64,000 nucleotides of DNA from Trebonia sp963843745 (GTDB taxonomy: Bacteria; Actinomycetota; Actinomycetes; Streptosporangiales; Streptosporangiaceae): NCBI GenBank assembly GCA_963843745.1, contig CAWJLP010000007.1, positions 434,001 through 498,000 on the forward strand. The letters run 5' to 3'. Positions 42,119 to 50,787 of the stretch are shown piece after piece (the stretch's first letter is position 1; each line of letters starts with the position of its first letter). Below the pieces are notes generated by a model. That model did not search any database. It saw nothing but the letters and a program-made list of their open reading frames with translations, and was not told where the DNA came from. Made by a program: the position numbers and the translations under genes.

Positions 42119-43972
42119 TTAGAGCCGCTGCCACCAGTGGTGCTTGGGCTTCTCCTCGGTCGAGGTCGAGGTCGAGGTCGAGGTCGCGGTCGGCGGCGGG
42201 TCGCTCAGGTGGGTCAGCAGGACCTGGCCATCGGGCGAGCCTAGGCCCGTGGTCGCATCCCAGCCGGGGCCCGCGCTGTAGGCGCCGTTGTTGCCCTGGG
42301 TGATGTCGTTGAAGCCCTGGGCGGCGGCGCCCGCCGTCACGCCTCCGTAGATCAGCGGCTGGAGCAGGCCGAACTTCTTGCCCGTCGCCTGCGCGAGCCG
42401 GGCGATCAGGCCGGCCCAGAGCGGCGCCACCGCGCTTGTGCCGCCGATGGGCTGCTGCTTGCCGTCGACGACGACCAGGTAGCCGGTCACCGGGTCGGCG
42501 TTGCCCGCCACGTCGGGAACCCCGCGGCCGGTGGCGGTGCTGCCCGCGATCGTGGGCACGCCCACGTTCGCCTGCCACGCCGGGAGGGGGAACACGTCGC
42601 TGACGCCGCCGCCGCCGGCGCCCTCGTTGTTCGCGAGCTCGTTCCAGACCACCTCAGAGGTGATCGTGTTCGTGCTCAGGTTGCCGATCAGCTGGGTGCC
42701 GCCGCAAGCGAGCACGTGCGGGCTTGACGCCGGGAAGTCGACGTGCACCCCGCTGGTGCTGTTCGGGTCGTCACTGCTGCCGTTGTCGCCGGCCGCGACC
42801 GTGACGGTCACGCCGAGCGCCGCCGCGTCCGCGAACAGGCCGTCCATCGAGGTGCGGCTCTGCTGGGACCACTGATCTTCTGACTGGCCCCAGCTGATCG
42901 AGACCACGATCGGGGGCGGCGTGGTGTGCACCGCCTGGGCGATCGCGTTGATGAAGCCCTGGTCGGTGTTGTCCGCGAAGTAGACGAGCTGGGCCGCCTT
43001 TGGCGCGACCGCGCCGGCCACCTGGATGTCCAGCTCGACCTCGCCGTCCGCGGGCTGCCCTGGCGAGTTGGACCCGCCGTCGACGCCGACCGCGGTCACC
43101 GACGGCGTGGCGAGGCCGAGGCCGCTGAAGTACATGTCCAGGTCGCTCTGGGTGTAGCCGCCGCCCAGCTCGATGATCGCGATGGTCTGCCCGGTCCCGT
43201 CGGTGCCCGCAGGGAAGTTGTACAGGCTGGCGACCTGCAGCGCGGTGAGCGGCACCGCCGTCGGGGCTGTCTCCGGGGTGGCTGTCTCCGGGGTGGCCGT
43301 TTCCGGGGTCACCGTTTCCGGGGTGGCTGTCTCCGGGGTGGCTGTCTCGGGAGTGACCGTTTCCGGGGTCACCGTTTCCGGGGTCACCGTTTCCGGCGTC
43401 ACGGTCTCCGGGGTGACCGTTTCCGGCGTCACCGTTTCCGGCGTGACGGTCTCTGGAGTGGCGGTCCGGCTGGCGGCGGCCGCGGTCAGCCGGCGGAACT
43501 GCGGGCGGGCCACCGGGCGGTCGTCGAGGCCCAGTACGGCGATCACGATTCCGGCCAGGTTGGCGGGCACGGACAGGCCGCCGGACCGGTACCGGTGGGT
43601 CGCTTGCCCGGTGCCATCCGGCTGCGGGCTGGTGACGAGGGTCAGCGTCGTGCCGAACGCCGCGGACAGCGCGGCGATCGTCCCGCTCACCATCATGCGG
43701 CGCGACCCCTGGTGCGTGTCCGTCACGGTGAGCCCGAGTTCGGTCATGGTCGACGTGACGAGGGCGATGTCGTCAGTCTCGGCCCCGTACTGAGCGTCGA
43801 GTTCCTCGTGCGTCACCGTTTCCGGCCCGATGACGAGCGCGGCGGGCACCTGGGCACGTCGCCGCAGCACGAGCGTGACAGTGATCGTCTCGCTCTCGTT
43901 GAGCTGTCCGGCGGACTGGACGCCCGATAGCTGCGTCCGCTCGCTGCCTGGCAGCGGTACAAGGTCTGGCAT
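42119..43972 (-). CDS. S53 (sedolisin/kumamolisin) acid serine peptidase
   Basis: 617 residues: pro-domain (about 20-170), a linker of 13 TPETV/TPETA pentapeptides, then the catalytic domain. The catalytic Glu and Asp lie in GEVELDIQVAG, the oxyanion Asp in TVAAGDNGSSDD, and the Ser in GGTSAVAPLWAGL. The Ca-binding end is DITQGNNGAYSAGPGWDATTGLGSPDG-like. The protein ends with a Ser/Thr run and a basic HHWW tail. S53 enzymes work at low pH. No signal peptide is visible, as in some kumamolisins. The STAND regulator gene lies upstream on the same strand. Confidence 0.93.
   Translation of the reverse strand: MPDLVPLPGSERTQLSGVQSAGQLNESETITVTLVLRRRAQVPAALVIGPETVTHEELDAQYGAETDDIALVTSTMTELGLTVTDTHQGSRRMMVSGTIAALSAAFGTTLTLVTSPQPDGTGQATHRYRSGGLSVPANLAGIVIAVLGLDDRPVARPQFRRLTAAAASRTATPETVTPETVTPETVTPETVTPETVTPETVTPETVTPETATPETATPETVTPETATPETATPETAPTAVPLTALQVASLYNFPAGTDGTGQTIAIIELGGGYTQSDLDMYFSGLGLATPSVTAVGVDGGSNSPGQPADGEVELDIQVAGAVAPKAAQLVYFADNTDQGFINAIAQAVHTTPPPIVVSISWGQSEDQWSQQSRTSMDGLFADAAALGVTVTVAAGDNGSSDDPNSTSGVHVDFPASSPHVLACGGTQLIGNLSTNTITSEVVWNELANNEGAGGGGVSDVFPLPAWQANVGVPTIAGSTATGRGVPDVAGNADPVTGYLVVVDGKQQPIGGTSAVAPLWAGLIARLAQATGKKFGLLQPLIYGGVTAGAAAQGFNDITQGNNGAYSAGPGWDATTGLGSPDGQVLLTHLSDPPPTATSTSTSTSTEEKPKHHWWQRL
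43266..43460. repeat. 15-bp tandem repeats, 13 copies, in the S53 peptidase
   Basis: Units such as ACCGTTTCCGGGGTC and GCTGTCTCCGGGGTG (plus-strand) encode the TPETV/TPETA linker. Copies differ mainly at synonymous positions, so the amino-acid pattern seems maintained. Confidence 0.9.
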
Positions 43973-44231
43973 AAGGTTCCTCCCCGTTGAGATGCATGGT
44001 CCTACGGGGATTGTGTCGCGTCTGGGGAGTCAGCACCTTACGTTCCGAAGCTATATTTTTCCCGCTCTTTACTGAGAACGTGCTATCTGGTCCAGGTGTC
44101 GCGCATTGCCCGCTCCCGTCCACTACGCATGGTTACTTTTTTCATGAATTCATAATCGGACAGTAATCACAGGCAAGGCCATGCAGGCTTACCGGCGAAC
44201 TAACCGGCAGACTTTCAGTAACGAAGCGAGT
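43973..44231. promoter_or_regulatory. Upstream region of the S53 peptidase
   Basis: About 260 bases, AT-richer than average, with the palindrome ATGAATTCAT (44144-44153) and T-runs. It probably contains the peptidase promoter. No gene seen. Confidence 0.4.
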
Positions 44232-46559
44232 TCACAGCGCGACCGGGCTGAGGGATTCGAGCTTCGCCCGGACCTCGAACGCCTCCGGATGATGCAGGTC
44301 GGCCAGGATCGTCAGCGCCTCTGCCCAGACCAGGCCGGCCGCGCGGAGGTCACCGGTAGACAGGTAGGTGTCGCCGAGGTGGGCGAGCGCCCTCGCGAGG
44401 TTGAAGCGGCTGCCCATCTCCCGCTCGAGTGCGACGGCACGCAGGAAGCAGGCGGTCGCCTCGGCGTGGTCGCCGAGGCGCTGCCAGACGAAGCCCAGGG
44501 TGTCCCAGGTGCCGGCCTCGCCGGGGGAGTAGCCGATCGACTGGCACAGCTCGATCGCCTGCGTGCAGTGCGCGCGGGCCTGGCCGAGCTCCCCGAGGTG
44601 CGCGTTGTACCAGGCGGACCCGTTCAGCGCGCTGGCCCTGACGAGCTGCATGTACGGGTCGTCCTGCGCGGTCTCGGACAGCCGGAGCGCTTCCTTGACC
44701 ACCGCGAGCGCCTCCGCGTGCCGCCCCTGGAACTCGAAAGCCTGCCCCATGATGAGGTCAGTGCGCGCCAGACCGTGTGTGTCGCCGAGCAGGCGGAACA
44801 GTTCCTGCGCCTCCGCCAGGCAGCGGTGCGCCTGCGCGCAGTCGCCGAGCATCACCTCGAACGTGCCGAGCCCGCGCAGCGCGTGCGCCTGGCCGAACTG
44901 GTCGCCGCACCGGCGGGCGGCCTCGAGCGCGGTGCGGTGCATCCGCGTGCCGTCGTGCCAGTGCCCGCACACGTCGAAGAAGGTCCATAGCACCACGGAT
45001 AGCCGCCAGGCGTAGTCGTCGAATCCCTCCCTGGCGGCCAGGTCGATGATCTTGAGGAGCACCTGGTACTCGGCGCGCAGCCAGGCCAGCGCGAAAGGCT
45101 TGGCGGCGAACCCCTCTGGGGTCACAAGGGCGCGCGGCCTGCCGAGGTCGACGCGCTGCCGCCCGGGGTAGAGCACCGCGTGCGCCCGGCGCGCGGTGTG
45201 CAGGTAGTAGTCGAGCATGCGGTGGACGGCCTCGCGTCGCTCCCGGCCCTCGCGCAGCGCCGCCTGCTCGGCGGCGTAGGCGCGCAGCAGGTCGTGGAAC
45301 CCGTACCGGCCGGGCACGCTCTCGATGATGAGGCTGGCCCTGGTCAGGTCGCGCAGCGCCGCGCGCGCCCCGGCGAGCGGCAGGGCGGCCAGGCTCGCCG
45401 CGGCGGGCGCGCTGATGTCGGGCCCGGGGTGCAGCCCGAGCAGCCGGAACATCCGCGCGGCGGCCTCAGGCAGGTGCCGGTAGGACAGCGAGAACACGGT
45501 GCGCACGTTGGCGGCCGGGTCGCCGACGTCCAGCGCGTCGAGCCGGCCCCGGAGCTCGGTCAGCTCTGTGACCAGGGCGGCCAGCGGCAGGTTCGGTGCG
45601 GCGGCGGCGCGGGCGACGATCACGGACAGCGCGAGCGGCAGCCGGGCGCAGAGCGTGGCCAGCCGGGTGATGGCGTCCGGCTCCGCGTCCGCCCGGTCCG
45701 TCCCGAGCCGCGCGGCCAGCAGTTCGATCGCCTCTCGTTCCGGGAGCACGTCCAGGCTGAGCAGCCGGGCGCCTTCGGCCGCCGCGAGCGCGGATAGCTC
45801 ACGGCGGCTGGTGACGATCACGAGACAGCGCGGCGACGCGGGCAGCAGCGGGCGCACCTGGGCGACGTCCGCGGCATTGTCCAGCAGCACCAGCATCGTC
45901 CTGTCAGCCAGCAGGCTGCGGTACAGCGCCGCGAGCCCCTCGGTGGTGGCGGGGAACCGTTCCGGGTGCACCTGGAGCGCGTCGAGGAACCCGCGCAGCA
46001 CGTCAGCGGGCTCGGCGGGGCTGCCCGCGGGGTCGAAGCCGCGCAGGTTGGCGTAGAGCTGCCCGTCGGGGAAGTCCGGCGCGACCCGGTGCGCCCAGTT
46101 CAGCGCAAGGGCGGTTTTTCCCACGCCCGCCGTACCGCCGATCGCGGAGATCACGACGCCTGTGCTGCCCCGCCCGGCGTCGCCGAGCATGGCGTCGAGC
46201 AGCCGCAGTTCGCTGGTCCGGCCCGCGAAGTACGGTACGGCGGTGGGCAGCTGCCTGGGCACGGCGGGTTCCGCCGGGTCTGCCGGGGCCGGCTCGTCAC
46301 CCGGCGCCCGGTAGCGCGCGACCAGCTCCGTCCCCGTCGCGTCCGGCAGCCCGAGCGCGCGGATCAGCGCCCGCACCGAACTCGGGTACGGCCGGCGTGT
46401 CCGTCCCCGCTCCATGTCCGCGATGGTCCGTACGCTGACCCCGGACCGCTCGGACAGGTCCTCCTGAGTCAGCCCCGCAGCAATCCGCTGCCCGCGCAGC
46501 CACAGCCCTGGTGGCTCGCTGACCCCTGCCGTGTTCATGACCATCCCACTGTCCGTCAT
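44232..46559 (-). CDS. HTH-NB-ARC-TPR (STAND) transcription regulator
   Basis: 775 residues. An XRE-type HTH (about 20-75: RIAAGLTQEDLSERSGVSVRT) is followed by an NB-ARC NTPase with P-loop GGTAGVGKTAL, Walker B RTMLVLLDNAA and sensor VIVTSRR, a winged-helix/GxP region and about seven TPR-like repeats at the C-terminus. It resembles AfsR/SARP-associated STAND proteins but begins with XRE rather than an OmpR-type domain. It is an ATP-controlled switch that should oligomerise on a signal sensed by the TPRs. ATG 46559. Target genes may include the adjacent S53 peptidase or itself. Confidence 0.9.
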   Translation of the reverse strand: MTDSGMVMNTAGVSEPPGLWLRGQRIAAGLTQEDLSERSGVSVRTIADMERGRTRRPYPSSVRALIRALGLPDATGTELVARYRAPGDEPAPADPAEPAVPRQLPTAVPYFAGRTSELRLLDAMLGDAGRGSTGVVISAIGGTAGVGKTALALNWAHRVAPDFPDGQLYANLRGFDPAGSPAEPADVLRGFLDALQVHPERFPATTEGLAALYRSLLADRTMLVLLDNAADVAQVRPLLPASPRCLVIVTSRRELSALAAAEGARLLSLDVLPEREAIELLAARLGTDRADAEPDAITRLATLCARLPLALSVIVARAAAAPNLPLAALVTELTELRGRLDALDVGDPAANVRTVFSLSYRHLPEAAARMFRLLGLHPGPDISAPAAASLAALPLAGARAALRDLTRASLIIESVPGRYGFHDLLRAYAAEQAALREGRERREAVHRMLDYYLHTARRAHAVLYPGRQRVDLGRPRALVTPEGFAAKPFALAWLRAEYQVLLKIIDLAAREGFDDYAWRLSVVLWTFFDVCGHWHDGTRMHRTALEAARRCGDQFGQAHALRGLGTFEVMLGDCAQAHRCLAEAQELFRLLGDTHGLARTDLIMGQAFEFQGRHAEALAVVKEALRLSETAQDDPYMQLVRASALNGSAWYNAHLGELGQARAHCTQAIELCQSIGYSPGEAGTWDTLGFVWQRLGDHAEATACFLRAVALEREMGSRFNLARALAHLGDTYLSTGDLRAAGLVWAEALTILADLHHPEAFEVRAKLESLSPVAL

Positions 46560-46833
46560 CAGTCGGTTACGGTTAGCTTAACGGCGGGCATGCTGCCGGG
46601 AAAGTGCTCATTGTCATCTGTTGCGAACGGTGCGTAACTTTGCCTGGCGTGGCGCACTGCTGACCACCGGCAGCTACGCCTCCGTAGTCATCAATAATCA
46701 ATTTGATCAGCCGTGTACCACATGTGACGGTTTAGCCGCGCAGCGTTGCTATCTCTGAAACGATGGCAAGCACTGCCGGCTGGGCTCCGCTCGCGTGGCT
46801 GTTCACGCGTCCGCCGGCATGAAAGAGGTCGCC

Positions 46834-48123
46834 GTGAGCACTCCGCCGGCACGACGCGCCACCTTTCATGACGTCTTCGCAGTGCGTGAATTCCGCGCCC
46901 TCTGGGCCGCCTACGTCCTGTCCGCGGTCGGCGACCGGCTCGCCCTCGTCGCGCTGACGCTCCTTATATATGACAGGACGCACTCGCCGCTGCTGGCCGC
47001 GGTGGCCTTCGCGGCGGGGACGCTGCCTTATCTCGTAGGCGCCCTGTTCCTGTCCGGGATCGCCGACCGTTTCCCGCGCCGTGAGGTCATGGTCGTCTGC
47101 GACGTACTGCGTGCCCTGCTGCTGGGGGCGATGCTGCTGCCGGGGATGTCGCTGGTCGCGCTGATCGTCCTGCTGTACGCGGTGACGGCCATCCAGTCGC
47201 CGTTCGACGCCGCGCGGTCGGCGATCTTGCGTGACGTGGTCCAGGGCGAGCGCTACGCGCTGGCGGCGGCGGTGCTCCAGTCGACGTTCCGCCTGATGAT
47301 CGTGGTGGGCGCCGCCGCGGGCGGCCTGGTGGTGGCGTTCGTCGGGGCACGGTCCGCGCTGGGCATCGACGCCGCCACGTTCGTGGTCTCGGCGGTGGTG
47401 CTGCGGCTCGGCGTGCGGGCCAGGCCTGCCGCCGCGGCCGAGGCACGGCCCAACCCGCTGCTCCAGCTGGGGGCGGGCGTCCGGGTCGTGTTCGGGGACA
47501 GGGCGCTGCGCACCCTGCTGATGCTCGGCTGGCTGGCCGCCTGCTACGAGATCCCCGAGGTACTCGCCGCGCCCTATGCGGGGAAGCTTGGCGGCGGCCC
47601 GGTCGCGGCCGGCTTGCTGATCGCGGCCTCTCAGGTCGGGGCCGCGGTGGCGACGCCGCTCTTCACGAGGCGGATCGGACCGCTGACGCGGCTGCGGTGG
47701 ATGGGCCCGATGGCGGTCTGCGCCTGCGCGGTGCTGCTCGTGGTGGCGCTGCGTCCTGGCCTGGTCGCGTCGATGGCGATCTTCGCACTGTCGAACACGT
47801 TCGCGATGTATCAGATCGCTGCGAACACCGCGTTCGTCGAAAGGCTGCCGAACGAACGGCGGGCTCAAGCATTTGGCCTGGCCAACGCGGGTCTGGTGGT
47901 GGGCCAGGGGCTCGCCTTCATGGCGGCTGGCGCTGCCGCCGAGGTGGTACCGCCCTCGACAGTCATCGCTCTTAGCGGGGGGCTGGGTGCCCTTATGGCC
48001 TGCGGTCTAGCGCTCCGGTGGCGGGACATGTCGCCCGCCGTCGGCCGCCACTCTGCGAGGCATCTCGGCCGTCAAGCCTCGCTTGCCAGGCAAGCACCCG
48101 TCCATGTGGCTCGTTCTCGGTAG
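46834..48123 (+). CDS. MFS transporter, MFS_3 (EntS-like) family
   Basis: 429 residues with about 12 TM segments. The signature LWAAYVLSAVGDRLALVAL and SGIADRFPRREVMVVCDVLRA is typical of the enterobactin-exporter-like MFS_3 group. GTG 46834 has AGAGG six bases upstream; ATG 46819 lies upstream without one. The substrate is unknown, and neighbours give no hint. The last 30 residues form a basic cytoplasmic tail. Confidence 0.85.
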   Translation: MSTPPARRATFHDVFAVREFRALWAAYVLSAVGDRLALVALTLLIYDRTHSPLLAAVAFAAGTLPYLVGALFLSGIADRFPRREVMVVCDVLRALLLGAMLLPGMSLVALIVLLYAVTAIQSPFDAARSAILRDVVQGERYALAAAVLQSTFRLMIVVGAAAGGLVVAFVGARSALGIDAATFVVSAVVLRLGVRARPAAAAEARPNPLLQLGAGVRVVFGDRALRTLLMLGWLAACYEIPEVLAAPYAGKLGGGPVAAGLLIAASQVGAAVATPLFTRRIGPLTRLRWMGPMAVCACAVLLVVALRPGLVASMAIFALSNTFAMYQIAANTAFVERLPNERRAQAFGLANAGLVVGQGLAFMAAGAAAEVVPPSTVIALSGGLGALMACGLALRWRDMSPAVGRHSARHLGRQASLARQAPVHVARSR

Positions 48124-48490
48124 TACGGCTTGCTGAGTGACCGTCGTGGGCTCAGGTCCAGGTGTCACGCATGATGTCGTTTCCTTTCCTCCGCAGGAAT
48201 CGGACGTTAGTCGCCGATTGGAACACCAGCAACATCAGTACCAAATGATCGTACGCACTACATTCCTCCTCGTGCCTAACACGCAGACGCTCTTGTTTTC
48301 CCGCGCCCGCTTCACCGCATATGGCGCAAATTCGCCTCCGCGCCATCGCTGTTAGGCACCATTAAGCACCGGCTTGTCACTAGTTGTTCACGATTCTCGC
48401 GGCAATAGTTACCGCGCCTGGCAAGATGGGTTATGGTAGCTATACGCAGCTAGTCATTTACGGTGAGCTGCTACTAGAAGGCAGTAACGG
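48124..48490. promoter_or_regulatory. Intergenic region upstream of the diguanylate cyclase
   Basis: 367 bases with no convincing gene. GTGCCTAAC (about 48273) and GTTAGGCAC (about 48352) form a 9-bp inverted repeat about 70 bases apart, and the first is part of CGTGCCTAACACG, also found near 35740. GCAGCT/AGCTGC (about 48447-48472) forms a hairpin just before the start. Several GTGAC/TCAC pairs might be sites for a BldD-type c-di-GMP regulator, but this is speculative. Confidence 0.4.
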
Positions 48491-50233
48491 GTGTCGCGTA
48501 CGGAACGGTGGAGCATGCCAGCCTCGTCCCTTACCAGCCGCCTCAAGAGGTGGGTGATGGTACGGGACTGGCCTTGGTGGCAACTGCCCCCGCTGTTGCG
48601 CTGGTACGTGGCCACGCCGGTCGCGGCATGGGTAGCCGTTGCTGTCATCCTGGTCATGCACACCGACTGGCGTTCGTCCGACCTCCTGCTGTTCGGCCTC
48701 CTGGCGGGCTGCGGGTCGATTTCGTCCGCGTCCACGCCGCGCATCGCCTATACCACCGGCGGCGGCCTCACCAGGGATTTCAGCTCGATATGGGTGCTGC
48801 CGACCGCGATCCTGCTGCCGCCCATCTACGCCCTCGTGGTGCCGATTCCGTTTCTCGCGGTGATGCAGTTCTGGGTGCACCGCGGAGTCGTTTACCGCAG
48901 GGTGTTCACGGCCGCGGCGACCGGTCTGAGCTATGCGGTGGCGTCATGGGTGTTCCACTCGATTCCCGCGTCGTTCGCGGGCCCCAGCGTCGGCTCTGGC
49001 ACCCACGCCTTCACCTGGTGCCTGGCGGTCGCCGCCTGCGAGATTCTCGGCAGCCGGGCGCACCACTTCCTGATCTTCGCCGCGGTGAAGATGGCCGACC
49101 CCAGCGTGCGGATCCTGAAGCTCGACCTGAACCGCGAGGCGTTGCAGGGGCTGTTCGTCGAAGTCGATCTCGGGGTGCTGATCACGCTCGCCGTGGGCCT
49201 CAGCCCGGCCCTCGTGCTCATCGCGATGCCGACCGTGCTGCTCGTCCGCAGGTTCCTCGTCTTCCCGGTGCTCGTCGCCCAGTCGCGGATCGATTCCAAG
49301 ACCGGGCTGCTCAACGTGTCCACCTGGGAGGCCGAAGCCGAGGTGGAGCTGTCCAGGGCAAGGCGAACACAGTCGCCGCTCGCGATGGCACTGGTCGACA
49401 TCGACCACTTCAAGGCGGTCAACGACACCTACGGCCACCTGGTCGGCGACAAGGTCCTCAAGTCCGTCGCCCAAGCCCTCACGAGCCACCTGCGCGACTA
49501 CGACCGCGCGGGCAGGTTCGGCGGCGAGGAGTTCGTGCTGCTGCTCGCCCAGACCAGCGAGAACGACGCGTGCCGCATCGCCGAACGGCTGCGCTCCCAC
49601 ATCGCCGGCCTGGAGGTCCCCGTCAGCGACCGCCCGAACGCGCCGACCGTCAGCCTGACGATCTCGATCGGCGTGACGGCCATGGAACCGGGCGAAACCC
49701 GTGAGCTGACCGATCTGCTCGCCGCCGCTGACTCGGCTTTGTACCACGCCAAGCAAACCGGCAGGAACCGGATCGCCACCCGCGCCGCGGAGAGCAACAT
49801 GGGCCTCGACACCGAGTTCGGCGACCACCGCACGGGAGATGTCCGGGTCGACCCGACCGGCGCTTCTTTACGCCTATCGATGTTACTCTGCGTATTCATC
49901 AGGGCACGCCACGAGGCTGCTATTGCATCTGCACAAACGGACGCCCGTGCAGCTTGCCGGCAGCCGCCCGCCGCCCGCCGCCCGCCGCCCCAGGGAGCTT
50001 CCCGAAGCCGCTGGTTAGGTCCGGATCAGGCGCGCCGGCTGACCACAGCCGTAACGCCTGACACGTGGCTGGCGTTTCAACAACAGTGCACCACGCCACA
50101 GCGCACGGTGCCCACCCTCGCGGCCGGCCGCCACCGCTCCCCGCCCACTAGTGGCGGCCGGCCGCAACTCCCGCCCGGGGACCACTCAGCTTCCTTCCGC
50201 CCGGCTCACCGGGTGTCGAAGAAGATCCCCTAG
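48491..50233 (+). CDS. Membrane-bound diguanylate cyclase (GGDEF) with extended tail
   Basis: 580 residues. About eight TM segments (residues 25-255) form a MASE-like sensor. The GGDEF domain (about 265-425) has the active site RFGGEEF and the inhibitory I-site RDYD five residues ahead, so it should make c-di-GMP with feedback inhibition. After about residue 435 comes a 140-residue tail that is Pro/Arg/Ala-rich and has non-coding-like codon use, including a GCCGCC-type repeat (about 49965-49992). This tail probably reflects loss of the original stop. GTG 48491, with GAAGG upstream. Confidence 0.88.
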   Translation: MSRTERWSMPASSLTSRLKRWVMVRDWPWWQLPPLLRWYVATPVAAWVAVAVILVMHTDWRSSDLLLFGLLAGCGSISSASTPRIAYTTGGGLTRDFSSIWVLPTAILLPPIYALVVPIPFLAVMQFWVHRGVVYRRVFTAAATGLSYAVASWVFHSIPASFAGPSVGSGTHAFTWCLAVAACEILGSRAHHFLIFAAVKMADPSVRILKLDLNREALQGLFVEVDLGVLITLAVGLSPALVLIAMPTVLLVRRFLVFPVLVAQSRIDSKTGLLNVSTWEAEAEVELSRARRTQSPLAMALVDIDHFKAVNDTYGHLVGDKVLKSVAQALTSHLRDYDRAGRFGGEEFVLLLAQTSENDACRIAERLRSHIAGLEVPVSDRPNAPTVSLTISIGVTAMEPGETRELTDLLAAADSALYHAKQTGRNRIATRAAESNMGLDTEFGDHRTGDVRVDPTGASLRLSMLLCVFIRARHEAAIASAQTDARAACRQPPAARRPPPQGASRSRWLGPDQARRLTTAVTPDTWLAFQQQCTTPQRTVPTLAAGRHRSPPTSGGRPQLPPGDHSASFRPAHRVSKKIP

Positions 50234-50376
50234 CCGGAACGGAACTCTTGGGCAGTTCTGAACGTTTCGTTCGCATGGGGACCGTGTCCCGCACAGCCTC
50301 GCGCTTATCGCCCCAAACACGCGTCACCGATCCCACTTAGGGGTAAGCTAACGCGGCAAGCGGCAAAACGCAGGGC

Positions 50377-50402
50377 TTTCCTGCCCGAAATCGGGCAGGA
50401 AA
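50377..50402. promoter_or_regulatory. Perfect hairpin in the leader of the 89-residue protein
   Basis: TTTCCTGCCCGA and TCGGGCAGGAAA with two bases between, 24 bases before the start and directly ahead of AAGGGG. It may be an operator or a translation-control hairpin. Confidence 0.6.
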
Positions 50403-50426
50403 GAACCAGCAAGCCAAGGGGCGCTA

Positions 50427-50696
50427 GTGAACGAGACCTACCCGGAGGATTTGGTCCGCCACGTCGCGGCGTCTACCGGGCTGTCGGAGGCGACCGCGAC
50501 CCGGGTGGTGGCGGACGTCAAGGCCTACTTCAGCGAGACCGTCGAGGCGTACGTCAGGCGGCGGCACGCCGAGCTCAAAGACAAGAACTGGAAAAACGAC
50601 GAGATCTGGCCGCTGCTCGCGGCCGAACTGGGCGCCCGCACCTTCGGGGCTCCGGCGCTCACCGAACGCCAGTTGAGGCGCATGGTGTACGGCTGA
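50427..50696 (+). CDS. Small conserved-looking protein of unknown function
   Basis: 89 residues, all-alpha in appearance, with a charged centre (RRRHAELKDKNWKND) and ending in ALTERQLRRMVYG. Coding-like codon use is clear. GTG 50427 has AAGGGG nine bases upstream. I do not recognise it; actinobacterial proteins of this kind are annotated hypothetical. It is 91 bases upstream of glmS on the same strand and could be co-transcribed. The helix pattern suggests a small DNA- or protein-binding unit, but this is a guess. Confidence 0.65.
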   Translation: MNETYPEDLVRHVAASTGLSEATATRVVADVKAYFSETVEAYVRRRHAELKDKNWKNDEIWPLLAAELGARTFGAPALTERQLRRMVYG

Positions 50697-50787
50697 ACGA
50701 CAGCCGGAAGGGAACTCGGGCGGCTGGCAAGGACGAAGCCGGGCCCGCGATGCGGCGGGGACCGGCCATGGAGGAGGGAAACGCAAC

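Noticed and set aside
43266..43460. CRISPR-like array
   Set aside because: Repeats are 15 bp, contiguous, in frame within a peptidase gene and without spacers.
48137..48355. Small open frames of 64-72 codons upstream of the diguanylate cyclase
   Set aside because: Poor codon use, no ribosome site, and the region looks regulatory.
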